NCBI GenBank assembly: GCA_016213945.1
Contig: JACQZF010000098.1
Location: 1-33,138, forward strand
DNA from: Nitrospirota bacterium
GTDB lineage: Bacteria; Nitrospirota; Thermodesulfovibrionia; UBA6902
DNA: 33,138 nucleotides
Direction of reading: 5' to 3'
Part shown: piece after piece, positions 1 through 7,368 of the stretch
Layout: the number at the start of each line of letters is the position of its first letter
Position numbering within the stretch: the first letter of the stretch is position 1
Notes under the pieces: generated by a model
What the model saw: only the letters and a program-made list of their open reading frames with translations
Databases searched by the model: none
Told to the model about the DNA's origin: nothing
Position numbers and translations under genes: made by a program

Positions 1-292
1 AAACGATGACCTTCTTCTTTTCTTTTATTTTTTTGATTTCTTCATATATTTCCTGAGACGGCGCCACGGCGCCGCCGGGACTGTCTATCCTGAGGACTAT
101 AGCTTTTACGGAACTGTCTTTTGAATGCTCCTTTAATTCCTCGATAACATCCGTTGAATCAATGATCACGCCGGTTACGCGCACCAGTGCGACTTTATCT
201 CCCAACGGGACCTTGCGCGAAACAGTCATCACAAGGCTCAGGATTAAAATAAGGATAAAAATGACAGCGAAAAAAATCAGGACCTTCTTCAA
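1..292 (-). CDS. sppA: Signal peptide peptidase SppA, N-terminal part (cut by window edge)
   Basis: My translation from a TTG at 290-292 gives 97 residues that run off the left edge. A basic start (MKKV) and a hydrophobic segment at about residues 4-24 form a membrane anchor or signal. A beta strand and the S49-family hallmark IVLRIDSPGGAV follow at about residues 65-76, then a helix QEIYEEIKKIK. The family is a membrane-anchored serine protease that degrades cleaved signal peptides. The catalytic Ser and Lys lie beyond the window. TTG is chosen because GGAG sits 8 nt upstream and no ATG or GTG lies between it and the stop of rpsA, 21 nt upstream. It is probably the last or a late gene of the cmk-plsC-ispH-rpsA operon. 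Confidence 0.88.
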   Translation of the reverse strand, partial: MKKVLIFFAVIFILILILSLVMTVSRKVPLGDKVALVRVTGVIIDSTDVIEELKEHSKDSSVKAIVLRIDSPGGAVAPSQEIYEEIKKIKEKKKVIV

Positions 293-313
293 CTTAATAA
301 CTCCAACCCCGGT

Positions 314-1891
314 TTAGCCGATCATTGTTTTCATCGTGAGGTCTATCTTCCTCTCAGCGGGATTAACGTTAAGGACCCTTGCGGTCAATTCGGTCCCTTT
401 CTTGAACAGGTCTTCCATCTTCTCGTCGGGTTTTTTATCGAGTTCGGATTTGTGTATCAAGCCTTCCACCCCGTCTTCAAGCTCTGCAAAGACACCGAAA
501 TCCGTTACGCTTACAACCTTCACATTTACGGTATCGCCAAGTTTGTATTTATTTGGGATCTCAGTGGTCCAGGGATCAGGCGTAAGCTCCTTGAGCCCTA
601 CCGAAATACGTTCCTTCTCAGGCTCAATATTTAAAACAACAACTTCAATCTGCTGCCCTTTCTTGAGGACGTCCGATGGATGTTTTACACGCTTCACCCA
701 TGATATATCTGAAATATGGAGCAGCGCGTCAACCCCCTCATCAAGAGCGATAAACGCCCCGAAATCAGCAAAGCTTTTCACCTTGCCTGAAATCTTTTGC
801 CCGACGGTGTATTTGCTTCTAACAACATCCCACGGGTTTGGCTTGAGTTGTTTTATGCTGAGGGATATCTTCTTTTCTTCCTTGTTGACTTTCAGTATGG
901 CTGCCTCGACCCTGTCTCCAACGGTAAAAAACTTTGAAGGCTTTATGGACTTTTCCACCCAGTCAAGCTCTGATACATGAATAAGTCCTTCCACTCCTTC
1001 TTCAAGCTCGACAAATACTCCGTAATCAGTAGTTGTAATGACCTTACCGAGGACCTTCTGTCCGGCCGGATATTTTTCATCTACTAAATTCCATGGATCA
1101 GACCGTTTCTGTTTATAACCGAGTGTGACCTTTTCAGTCTCAGGGTTAAATGTAAGGATCACAACTTCAACAGTGTCTCCAACAGTGAACAGTTCTCCGG
1201 GGTGGCTGATCCTGCCCCAGGACATATCGGATATGTGCAGAAGTCCGTCCACTCCCCCGAGGTCTATAAAGGCCCCGTAATCCGTGAGGTTTTTAACAGT
1301 CCCTTTTACAATCGCGCCTTCTTTTAAAACGGTCAGCGTTTCTCCCCTGAGTTTGTTCCTTTCCTCTTCAAGCAGGGCGCGTCTTGATACGATAACATTT
1401 GAACCTTTGTGAGTAAGATTAATTATCTTGAACGCGCAGCTCTTTCCAATAAGCTCATCCGTGTTCTTGGGGGCCTTCAAATCAATCTGCGAGCCGGGGA
1501 GAAATGCGCTTATCCCGCCGATAGACACAGTCAGACCTCCTTTTACCTTTCCTGTGATCTTGCCGTCAACGGGCACCCCTTTGTGAAAAGCGTCCTCAAG
1601 CATGTCCCATGTCCTGATACCCTGGGCCTTGAGCCTTGAAAGTTTTACAAAGCCGTCCGAATCATGAAGGTTCTCAACAAACACCTCCACATCGTCTCCG
1701 GGTTTCAGGCGGGTCAGTTCATTTTCCAGCAATTCACTGAGAGGGATGAAGCCTTCGCACTTGGTCCCAACATCAACAATAACTCCGTCGGGCTTGACCT
1801 TTAAAACATTGCCCTTTACTATCGCCCTCTCCTTCAATCCCTTGAAGGTGTTCGCATAAAGTTTTTCAAAATCTTCCACTTGTGGTTCCAT
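314..1891 (-). CDS. rpsA: 30S ribosomal protein S1
   Basis: This 525-residue protein consists of about six S1 (OB-fold) repeats. The recurrent signature, glycine-rich VxxxxDYGxFVxLxxGVEGLIHxSEL, is visible around residues 194-230, 280-315, 365-400 and 455-490. The two N-terminal repeats are more diverged. S1 binds mRNA upstream of start codons and brings it to the 30S subunit. The length is slightly under the 557 residues of E. coli S1 but has the full repeat number. The gene starts 14 nt after the stop of ispH, in the cmk-plsC-ispH-rpsA order found in several phyla. No nuclease or IspH fusion is present. Confidence 0.97.
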   Translation of the reverse strand: MEPQVEDFEKLYANTFKGLKERAIVKGNVLKVKPDGVIVDVGTKCEGFIPLSELLENELTRLKPGDDVEVFVENLHDSDGFVKLSRLKAQGIRTWDMLEDAFHKGVPVDGKITGKVKGGLTVSIGGISAFLPGSQIDLKAPKNTDELIGKSCAFKIINLTHKGSNVIVSRRALLEEERNKLRGETLTVLKEGAIVKGTVKNLTDYGAFIDLGGVDGLLHISDMSWGRISHPGELFTVGDTVEVVILTFNPETEKVTLGYKQKRSDPWNLVDEKYPAGQKVLGKVITTTDYGVFVELEEGVEGLIHVSELDWVEKSIKPSKFFTVGDRVEAAILKVNKEEKKISLSIKQLKPNPWDVVRSKYTVGQKISGKVKSFADFGAFIALDEGVDALLHISDISWVKRVKHPSDVLKKGQQIEVVVLNIEPEKERISVGLKELTPDPWTTEIPNKYKLGDTVNVKVVSVTDFGVFAELEDGVEGLIHKSELDKKPDEKMEDLFKKGTELTARVLNVNPAERKIDLTMKTMIG

Positions 1892-1905
1892 TGTTATCTA
1901 TTATA

Positions 1906-2745
1906 TTACCTCCTGACAGAAATTTCTCTAATTTTCTTTACAACACCGTCTATGATCCATTGAGGCGTTGAAGCGCCTCCCGATATGCCAACCTTGTCCA
2001 CCCCTTTAAACCACTTCTTAAGTATCTCTTCCGCTGTTTCTATGTGGTATACTTTAGCACAAACCTCATTGGAAAGTTTAACAAGCTGGTTTGTGTTGGC
2101 GCTGTTCTTGCCCCCGACTATAATCATCATGTCCACCTTTTTCGCGAGCTCTTTTGTCTCCTTGACCCTCTGGGCCGTAGAATCGCAGATGGTATTATAT
2201 ATTTTTACCTCTCTTGCTGTCTCTATGACCCGCAGTACAATTTTCCTGAACGTCTCAAAAGGCTGTGTTGTCTGAACAATTATGCCGACCTTCTTTTTTA
2301 CATCCGGCAAATTCTCCACGTCATCAGCTACTATCACGTCGTCTCCGGCAAAACCTATCAACCCCTGCACTTCGGGATGCTGCTTATCTCCGATTATCAG
2401 CACCTGATAACCCTCGTCCTTGAGTATCTTTGTAAAACGCTGGGCCTTCTTTACAAACGGGCATGTAGCGTCAATAACATTATATCCCATTTTAGAGGTC
2501 CCGGAATAAACATCCGGCGACACGCCGTGGGTCCTGATAATGAGGGTTTTTATGTCAGACGAATAAAGATCATTGGTAGTATTCACACCCTTGCGTTTGA
2601 GCTCCCCGACCACCTGGGGATTGTGGATCAAAGGCCCATAGGTAAACACTCCTTTCTTCGATTCCTTTGCGAGATCAAAGGTGATGTCAATGGCGCGTTT
2701 GACCCCGAAACAGAAGCCCGCTTTCTTCGCTACCATTATCTTCAT
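1906..2745 (-). CDS. ispH: 4-hydroxy-3-methylbut-2-enyl diphosphate reductase (IspH/LytB)
   Basis: IspH catalyses the last step of the MEP isoprenoid pathway, reducing HMBPP to IPP and DMAPP with a [4Fe-4S] cluster. The three cluster cysteines are at Cys12 (AGFCFGV), Cys95 (DATCPFV) and Cys187 (NTICDST). The conserved histidines and the TTQ/SxxTxxR-type substrate motifs are also seen (THGV at 72-75, QTTQPF at 158-163). The 279 residues match the short bacterial form. Its start overlaps the 3' end of the acyltransferase gene by 4 nt, indicating translational coupling, and rpsA follows after 14 nt. The iron-sulfur enzyme is oxygen-sensitive, which fits an anaerobic or microaerobic host. Confidence 0.97.
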   Translation of the reverse strand: MKIMVAKKAGFCFGVKRAIDITFDLAKESKKGVFTYGPLIHNPQVVGELKRKGVNTTNDLYSSDIKTLIIRTHGVSPDVYSGTSKMGYNVIDATCPFVKKAQRFTKILKDEGYQVLIIGDKQHPEVQGLIGFAGDDVIVADDVENLPDVKKKVGIIVQTTQPFETFRKIVLRVIETAREVKIYNTICDSTAQRVKETKELAKKVDMMIIVGGKNSANTNQLVKLSNEVCAKVYHIETAEEILKKWFKGVDKVGISGGASTPQWIIDGVVKKIREISVRR

Positions 2746-3365
2746 AACGTTTTCTTCAAATCACTTATTGCAGTCATGACTTTTTCGCTTATCTCTTCAT
2801 GTAAACGATCGTCGCGTGTGCCCTTCTCCAACGCTGTAGGAGTATAATATATCGGCTTGCCAAATACTACTGTAATTTTCCCCCTTCTCAGCCACTTCGC
2901 GTCAACGGGCAATACGTCTTCAGAGCCTGCTATCAAAGTTGGGACCACGGGGACTTTACTGAGACTGACTATCATGCCTACTCCGCGCTTTGCCTTCATC
3001 ATTTCTCCGCTCTCGCTTCGTCTGCCTTCAGGGAAAATAGCTATAAGCTCTCCGCCCTTCAATCTCCTGATCGTCTCTTTTATTGTCGAGGGCTGCGTTC
3101 TTTCCCTGTTGACGGGAATTGCATAATGCTTTATGAACCAGTTTAACCAGAGAAGCTCGAAGAGGCCTTTTCTCGCCATGAACGTCGCCCTCCTCGGGGT
3201 CACTGCGCCTAACAAAGGGGGATCGATATAGCTTACATGATTGGCAGCTATGATCGCCCCTCCTTTTAACGGCACGTTCTCCAGGCCTTTTATTTCTATC
3301 CCTCCATTGATGCGAAGGATCACCCTGATCAAAAATGCGGTAAACCTGTATAAAAGTTCGTACAC
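2742..3365 (-). CDS. plsC: 1-acyl-sn-glycerol-3-phosphate acyltransferase (PlsC family)
   Basis: The PlsC family transfers an acyl chain to lysophosphatidic acid in phospholipid synthesis at the inner membrane. The catalytic H-x4-D motif is NHVSYID at about residues 42-48, and the glycerolphosphate-binding motif FPEGRRS is at about 115-121. A hydrophobic N-terminus (about residues 5-20) precedes them. At 207 residues it is a minimal single-domain member. It lies between cmk (13 nt upstream) and ispH (4-nt overlap) in one operon. The exact substrate cannot be told from sequence, because other lysophospholipid acyltransferases share these motifs. Confidence 0.92.
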   Translation of the reverse strand: MYELLYRFTAFLIRVILRINGGIEIKGLENVPLKGGAIIAANHVSYIDPPLLGAVTPRRATFMARKGLFELLWLNWFIKHYAIPVNRERTQPSTIKETIRRLKGGELIAIFPEGRRSESGEMMKAKRGVGMIVSLSKVPVVPTLIAGSEDVLPVDAKWLRRGKITVVFGKPIYYTPTALEKGTRDDRLHEEISEKVMTAISDLKKTL

Positions 3366-3377
3366 TGATCGCCCCTT

Positions 3378-4025
3378 TTACTTTTTAAGACTCTTCATTA
3401 TTTTCTCCACAACCTCGTCAATGCTCAAGCTGGTTGAATCTATATAAACCATATCTTCCGTTCGTGTCAGGGGAGAGTTCTCTCTTGTTGAATCTCTTTC
3501 ATCCCTCTTCCTGATATCTTCAAGTGTCTGCCCGATTGTAATTCCGGGGCCTTTTAATTTCAATTCCTCGAATCTTCTCCGTGCTCTTTCATTGAGGCCT
3601 GCGTCAAGGAAGAATTTATTTTCCGCCTCAGGGAAGATAGTTGTCCCGGTGTCCCTGCCCTCAATCACTACTTTACCCTGAAGGCATAAGTTCCTCTGTA
3701 TGGAAAAAAGGCCTGCGCGCACAACAGGTATTGCCGAGACCTGCGAACTCAACTCGCCGATCTCTGCTGTCCTGATTTCAGAGGTGACATCCGTGCCATC
3801 AACCGAGATCCTGTTGCTATCAAGTTCGATTCGTATATTTTCCAATAAATTTCTGAGGGCATTTTCATCATCGAGATTAATATTGTCCTCTCTCACCTTC
3901 CACGCAACCGCCCTGTACAATGCCCCGGTGTCAAGATATCTATAGCCGAGCCGATTGGCCAATAATTTTGATATCGTTCCCTTGCCTGAGCCGGAAGGCC
4001 CGTCTATTGTGATTACGTTTTTCAT
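3378..4025 (-). CDS. cmk: Cytidylate kinase
   Basis: This enzyme phosphorylates CMP and dCMP with ATP. The P-loop GPSGSGKGT is at residues 9-17. The CMP-binding region includes DTGALYRAVAWK (about 32-43) and the EGRDTGTTIFP motif (about 122-132). The LID region is R-rich (KRDERDSTRENSPL, about 173-186). Its 215 residues are within the usual size. It is the first gene of the cmk-plsC-ispH-rpsA run. About 320 bp of non-coding, repeat-containing DNA lies upstream, including a candidate promoter. Confidence 0.96.
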   Translation of the reverse strand: MKNVITIDGPSGSGKGTISKLLANRLGYRYLDTGALYRAVAWKVREDNINLDDENALRNLLENIRIELDSNRISVDGTDVTSEIRTAEIGELSSQVSAIPVVRAGLFSIQRNLCLQGKVVIEGRDTGTTIFPEAENKFFLDAGLNERARRRFEELKLKGPGITIGQTLEDIRKRDERDSTRENSPLTRTEDMVYIDSTSLSIDEVVEKIMKSLKK

Positions 4026-4044
4026 ATGAAAATATTTATTTATA

Positions 4045-4172
4045 AAATCTCCCCTGCCCCCTCTTTGCTAAAGATGGGAGCACGCCCCTTAATCCACTCT
4101 TAACAGAGGTGACTTTGAAAAAGGTCTCATCGTTGTCTCCCCCTTTGGAAAAGGGGAATGAAGAGGGATTTT
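4045..4172. repeat. Degenerate C-rich dispersed repeat (copy 1)
   Basis: The unit begins AAATCTCCCCTGCCCC and continues CTCTTTGCTAAAGA. It ends with CTCCCCCTTTGGAAAAGGGG and GAGGGATTTT. Closely related strings occur at 11641-11716 and 13964-13997. The core is a hairpin of CCCCTCTTT pairing with AAAGAGGGG, decayed in this copy. It is probably a small non-autonomous dispersed element. Confidence 0.6.
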
Positions 4173-4182
4173 CAAAACGCAG

Positions 4183-4211
4183 AGTATAATAACAAAATCC
4201 GAAATTCTTAA
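4183..4211 (-). promoter_or_regulatory. Candidate promoter for the cmk operon
   Basis: On the minus strand, TTAAGA (4206-4211) and TATACT (4183-4188) are separated by exactly 17 bp. They resemble sigma-70 -35 (4 of 6) and -10 (5 of 6) boxes. It would give a leader of about 150 nt that reads through the degenerate repeat before cmk. The region is AT-rich, so a chance match is possible. Confidence 0.35.
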
Positions 4212-4341
4212 TCTATGGGGAAATTTCCACGTTCTACTCTTGCACTTAGGCGCTGTTCTTTTCTTATCGTCTAACTGTTGATTGGATAAAGTTAAGCGGA
4301 GTAATTGGAGTACAAAAACATATATTCCGGCCCGCGTTCTT

Positions 4342-4998
4342 TTAAATTGAAAAAGGGCCTTTCAATTTCTTCAAAACCTCTGCTGCAAGCTTCCCAACGG
4401 TTTTTTGTTTTAGCTCGCCTTCTTCGTAAAAATCGATGCTGCTGTTATCGTCTCTCAACGCTTCCAGATCATCGATGACTTCTGTTGCTCCCATTTCACC
4501 AAGCGCCCATACAGCATAGCCGCAAAGCGTTTTGTCAGAGCTATAAATATATGAACGGATAATGGGAACCGCATACTCAACCGTTTCGGTGTTGATCTTC
4601 CCGATCCTGCCCATTGCCCAGATAACACCGCTTCTCAGCATTATTTCATCGTGTGAAGACGCTATTATCGGCGCGAGGTCCGAACACAACCCGGGGTTGT
4701 TCCTCACTATTTCGCCAAGGATCTGTGGTGCACTCCAGGGTATCCCGCCGGATTCATCACGCATCATCCACAACAGGCGGTTCGCGATATTCCTCACAAC
4801 GTCAGGATGCGATTTTGATATTTCTTTTGCGGCTAAACCAATGGCCTCTATGGCCCGCCACGATACCTGGCTCTTTTTTTCATAAGAAAGTGAGATTAGT
4901 TTACTGATGACTTTTCTGTCATTACAGGAGAAGTTCGATATAACGTCAAAGGCCTTTATATCCAGAAGGGAAATTATTTCATTTTTTGAAGGTGGCAC
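4342..4998 (-). CDS. HEAT-repeat protein, DVU0298-like
   Basis: An alpha-helical repeat protein of about 218 residues. Repeated helix pairs carry SWRAIEAIGLAA, WSAPQILGEIV, RSGVIWAMGRIG and CGYAVWALGEMGA, which is the HEAT pattern. The stretch LLWMMRDESGGIPWSAPQ resembles what I recall of the Desulfovibrio DVU0298 type. No catalytic motif is seen, so a scaffold or partner role is an inference. The start is uncertain. An ATG at 5058 would overlap the upstream NifU-like gene by 47 nt. A GTG at 4998, 13 nt after that gene's stop, gives an N-terminus matching the family better and is preferred. It is cotranscribed with the NifU-like gene. Confidence 0.8.
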   Translation of the reverse strand: MPPSKNEIISLLDIKAFDVISNFSCNDRKVISKLISLSYEKKSQVSWRAIEAIGLAAKEISKSHPDVVRNIANRLLWMMRDESGGIPWSAPQILGEIVRNNPGLCSDLAPIIASSHDEIMLRSGVIWAMGRIGKINTETVEYAVPIIRSYIYSSDKTLCGYAVWALGEMGATEVIDDLEALRDDNSSIDFYEEGELKQKTVGKLAAEVLKKLKGPFSI

Positions 4999-5011
4999 CT
5001 GATTTACCTGT

Positions 5012-5218
5012 TTACTGCAGGACAAGCTTAATGTCTGGCATGCGTTCCTGGAAAGCAACTTTCACGCAGTTGGACTCGCATTCGGCGCAAAACCCTACAC
5101 ATTTTATTATCACCTTCTTGCCTTTTATCTCAATCAATTCCGCAGAACTCTCATGAGCTTCAAGAAGCCAGTTTAAATTGTGTAAGACCTCGTGTACCCT
5201 TTTCTCGATCTCTTGCAT
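5012..5218 (-). CDS. Small NifU C-terminal-like cysteine protein
   Basis: A 68-residue protein. The second half, VIIKCVGFCAECESNC, follows the NifU C-terminal (Nfu) pattern of a beta strand, then G-x-C-x2-C, then a helix, ending in the typical MPDIKLV. Four cysteines are present (Cys40, 44, 47, 51); the CxxC at 44-47 is the usual [4Fe-4S]-carrying pair in Nfu proteins. The charged first 25 residues replace the usual LxxDGG motif with AHESSAELIEI, so the domain is divergent. Cluster carrier or redox function is inferred. A TATACT box lies only about 11 nt before the ATG and there is no Shine-Dalgarno, so the transcript may be nearly leaderless. The HEAT gene follows. Confidence 0.75.
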   Translation of the reverse strand: MQEIEKRVHEVLHNLNWLLEAHESSAELIEIKGKKVIIKCVGFCAECESNCVKVAFQERMPDIKLVLQ

Positions 5219-5318
5219 ACTTTTTATAGAGTATACCTCTGATATTAGTTAATGAGAAACCACAATCATCTTACGGCTTGCACAAGAAAACAATGGAAAT
5301 ATTTTAACATATATTCCC

Positions 5319-6533
5319 TTAAAATTTTCCATGATACTCCTTTACCTTTTTAGCAAACTCCCTTGCAAACTCATAACACTTCCTGTTCTCTTCAGTGGAA
5401 GGTTTGTAAAGCACCTGTAACCCCGGTTCAACGGCTTCCAGTTTCATTCTCTTAAATTCTTCATACGCCTCTTTTACTGCGCCGCCGCCCCATCCGTAGC
5501 TTCCAAACGCGCCCATGATACGGTTCTTGGGACGTAATCCCCTCAAATGGGTCAGAAATTCCGCAACAGAAGGAAACAATATATTGTTCAGCGTCGGGCT
5601 TCCGATAAGACATCCCCTTGATTTCCAGAATTCCTTTATAGCGACGCTCATCGGCGTAGCGCGCAGCTTTATTACCTTGCAGTCAATGCCCTCATCTTTT
5701 ATGCCGTGCATCAGGGGAAGAGTCATAAGCTCTGTGCTGTGCCACATGGTATCGTAAATAACGGCTATGCTTAAAGACGTCTTTCCGTGTGCAAGATCGA
5801 GATATTTCTGTATGATGTTGCCTGCCTCCTGTCTCCAGATTATGCCGTGATCAGGCGCAATCATGTCTATCTCAAGCCCGAGTTTAGTTATTTCAGCAAT
5901 CTTATTTTTAATTAACTCCCCGAAAGGCATAAGTATATTTGCATAGTAATCAACAACAGAATCTTCAAGGTCTGAATGCGAAGCGCACTCAATGAATTCA
6001 TCGTCAAACCTTGAAGATGTTGCAATGTGCTGTCCGAAAGCGTCCTGTGAAATAAGCAGCTTTGCCTCTTTCACATAGGTCATCATTGAATCGGGCCAAT
6101 GAAGCATGGGGGTTTCGATAAAGAGCAGATTGTACTTTCCGGTGTTAATGACATCCCCTGTCTTTACAATCCTGAACTTCCATTTAGAAGTATCGAAGTG
6201 CCTGTCAAGTCCTTTCTTTCCCTTTTCGGTGATATAAATAGTTGCATCAGGCGCAAGCGACATTATCTTGTCAACGCTGCTTGCGTGATCAGGCTCAATA
6301 TGGTTTATCACAAGGTTAACAATTCTTGAAGGGTCTGTCAGTTCTTTTATGTTGTTTGTAGTGACTCGTGAGAAATCATGTTTCACTGTATCTACGAGGG
6401 TAATCTGCTCGTCCATTATAAGATAATTGTTATACGTCGTTCCTTTTGGCGTCATATAGCCGTGAAAATCTCTTACGGCCCAATCAATTGCCCCCACCCA
6501 GAAAATGTCAGGTTTTATTTCTATTGTCTTCAC
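5319..6533 (-). CDS. fprA: Flavodiiron protein (FprA type A, O2/NO reductase)
   Basis: This 404-residue protein has a metallo-beta-lactamase-like domain (about residues 1-250) and a flavodoxin-like FMN domain (about 253-400). Di-iron ligands are visible as H78-x-E80-x-D82-H83, H145 (LHWPDS), D164 (SQDAFG) and H229 (PDHG). The FMN phosphate loop is YDTMWHST (260-267). Family members reduce O2 to water or NO to N2O in the cytoplasm of anaerobes, fed by rubredoxin or an NADH oxidoreductase. No fused rubredoxin or flavin reductase domain is present, so the electron donor must be encoded elsewhere. Whether it prefers O2 or NO cannot be decided from the sequence. It is divergent from acyP and about 100 bp upstream of the NifU-like gene. 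Confidence 0.94.
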   Translation of the reverse strand: MKTIEIKPDIFWVGAIDWAVRDFHGYMTPKGTTYNNYLIMDEQITLVDTVKHDFSRVTTNNIKELTDPSRIVNLVINHIEPDHASSVDKIMSLAPDATIYITEKGKKGLDRHFDTSKWKFRIVKTGDVINTGKYNLLFIETPMLHWPDSMMTYVKEAKLLISQDAFGQHIATSSRFDDEFIECASHSDLEDSVVDYYANILMPFGELIKNKIAEITKLGLEIDMIAPDHGIIWRQEAGNIIQKYLDLAHGKTSLSIAVIYDTMWHSTELMTLPLMHGIKDEGIDCKVIKLRATPMSVAIKEFWKSRGCLIGSPTLNNILFPSVAEFLTHLRGLRPKNRIMGAFGSYGWGGGAVKEAYEEFKRMKLEAVEPGLQVLYKPSTEENRKCYEFAREFAKKVKEYHGKF

Positions 6534-6578
6534 ACTGTCCTCCGAGAATATTTAGAAAGAGTTTCGCATTAAGCCTAA

Positions 6579-6607
6579 AAGACATGAAACTTTGTTTTAT
6601 GTATAAT
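6579..6607 (+). promoter_or_regulatory. Candidate promoter of acyP
   Basis: AAGACA (6579-6584) and a perfect TATAAT (6602-6607) are separated by 17 bp. The -10 box ends only 14 nt before the ATG of acyP, and no Shine-Dalgarno is seen between them. The mRNA would therefore have a leader of about 7-9 nt or be leaderless. Confidence 0.5.
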
Positions 6608-6621
6608 TTATAACACACCAA

Positions 6622-6906
6622 ATGGAAAATGGGAAGGTGCATGTAATTATTTCCGGTTTAGTCCAGGGCGTTTTCTTCCGCGCAAGCACACGGGATATGG
6701 CTGTAACTCTCGGACTCAAAGGTTGGGTCAGAAACTTGCCTGACGGAAATGTTGAAGCAGTTTTTGAAGGCCCGGTGGAAAAACTCAAACAAGCTGTTCA
6801 ATGGTGTCGTAAAGGCCCTTCAGGTGCGAGTGTTATAAAAGTAGAAGAGAAATGGCAGGAGTATTCCGGCAAGTTTAGAGGTTTTGATATCAGGTATGGA
6901 TATTGA
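6622..6906 (+). CDS. acyP: Acylphosphatase
   Basis: A 94-residue single-domain acylphosphatase that hydrolyses carboxyl-phosphate bonds. The family signature GLVQGVFFRAST (residues 12-23) contains the catalytic Arg at 20, and the catalytic Asn is in GWVRNLPDG (about 34-42). The remaining fold, EAVFEGPVEKL and a C-terminal FDIRYGY, matches the usual ending. It is monocistronic, divergent from fprA and followed by the leader of the cold-shock gene. The physiological substrate is not defined for this family. Confidence 0.95.
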   Translation: MENGKVHVIISGLVQGVFFRASTRDMAVTLGLKGWVRNLPDGNVEAVFEGPVEKLKQAVQWCRKGPSGASVIKVEEKWQEYSGKFRGFDIRYGY

Positions 6907-6949
6907 ATGAATTGGCGTATATTTTTTCACATTTTTGTGTATTTTTTTA

Positions 6950-6982
6950 TTGACATTTATTCATGAAAGATGACATTATAAT
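6950..6982 (+). promoter_or_regulatory. Candidate promoter of the cold-shock gene
   Basis: A perfect TTGACA (6950-6955) and a perfect TATAAT (6977-6982) are present, but the spacer is 21 bp, longer than the optimal 17. Either the spacing is suboptimal or a different -35 is used. It would give a 5' leader of about 110 nt. Confidence 0.45.
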
Positions 6983-7013
6983 TTCGCTGATAAATAATTC
7001 TTTATGTATTTGG

Positions 7014-7045
7014 AAGGCTGCAAAAATTCTTTTTCTTGCAACCTT
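7014..7045 (+). promoter_or_regulatory. Hairpin in the 5' leader of the cold-shock gene
   Basis: AAGG-C-TGCAA (7014-7022) can pair with TTGCA-A-CCTT (7036-7045), with one C/A mismatch and an AU-rich loop of about 13 nt. It lies between the candidate promoter and the ribosome binding site. Structured long leaders are typical of cspA-like mRNAs, where they control translation and stability with temperature. This specific role here is inferred. Confidence 0.4.
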
Positions 7046-7101
7046 TTTAAGAGAAGCAAATGTATTTTTTTGCTTTAGTTTTAATAAGGAGGTACATGAA
7101 G

Positions 7102-7302
7102 TTGGCTGAAGGAAAAGTGAAGTGGTTCAATGAAGCCAAAGGTTACGGCTTTATAACAAGCGAAGAAAGCGGCGACATATTCGTTCACTATTCTTCCATT
7201 CAGGGCAACGGATTCAAGACCCTTGCCGAAGGCCAGGCCGTCAGCTTCGATGTTGAACAGGGACCCAAAGGCCCCAAGGCTGTAAACGTAAACAAGATCT
7301 AA
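7102..7302 (+). CDS. Cold-shock domain protein (CspA family)
   Basis: A protein of about 66 residues with one cold-shock (OB) domain. The RNA-binding motifs are KGYGFIT (RNP1-like) and DIFVHYSSI (RNP2-like), after the typical EGKVKWFN start. Such proteins act as RNA chaperones. Two starts are possible. An ATG at 7096 is only 3 nt from the GGAGG at 7089-7093, whereas the TTG at 7102 has a 9-nt spacing and gives the usual family N-terminus, so TTG is preferred. A strong terminator follows. The long AT-rich leader fits a cold-regulated single-gene unit. Confidence 0.95.
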   Translation: MAEGKVKWFNEAKGYGFITSEESGDIFVHYSSIQGNGFKTLAEGQAVSFDVEQGPKGPKAVNVNKI

Positions 7303-7316
7303 TTACCTTTAACGTT

Positions 7317-7350
7317 CCCCCTGATATGCTCTCATATCAGGGGGATTTTT
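7317..7350 (+). terminator. Rho-independent terminator of the cold-shock gene
   Basis: A perfect 12-bp stem, CCCCCTGATATG (7317-7328) with CATATCAGGGGG (7333-7344), closes a CTCT loop and is followed by ATTTTTTATT. It begins 14 nt after the stop codon and is the clearest terminator in the window. It also faces the 3' end of the leftward methyltransferase gene. Confidence 0.93.
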
Positions 7351-7368
7351 TATTCCCGGTCTTTTCTA

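Larger units (their letters stand above)
4026..4341. other. Intergenic region between the HEAT-repeat gene and cmk, no gene seen
   Basis: I see no credible coding frame in this 316-bp stretch. Its cmk-proximal half is a degenerate copy of the C-rich/G-rich dispersed repeat described separately, and its distal half is AT-rich and holds a candidate minus-strand promoter. The end of the HEAT gene itself forms a small inverted repeat (ATTGAAA with TTTCAAT around its last codons), but it has no clear T-run and is not called a terminator. Confidence 0.6.

Noticed and set aside
336-980. A 214-codon plus-strand frame opposite rpsA
   Set aside because: It is Ser/Thr/Phe-rich and lies wholly inside the antisense of the conserved S1 repeats, so it is a shadow frame.
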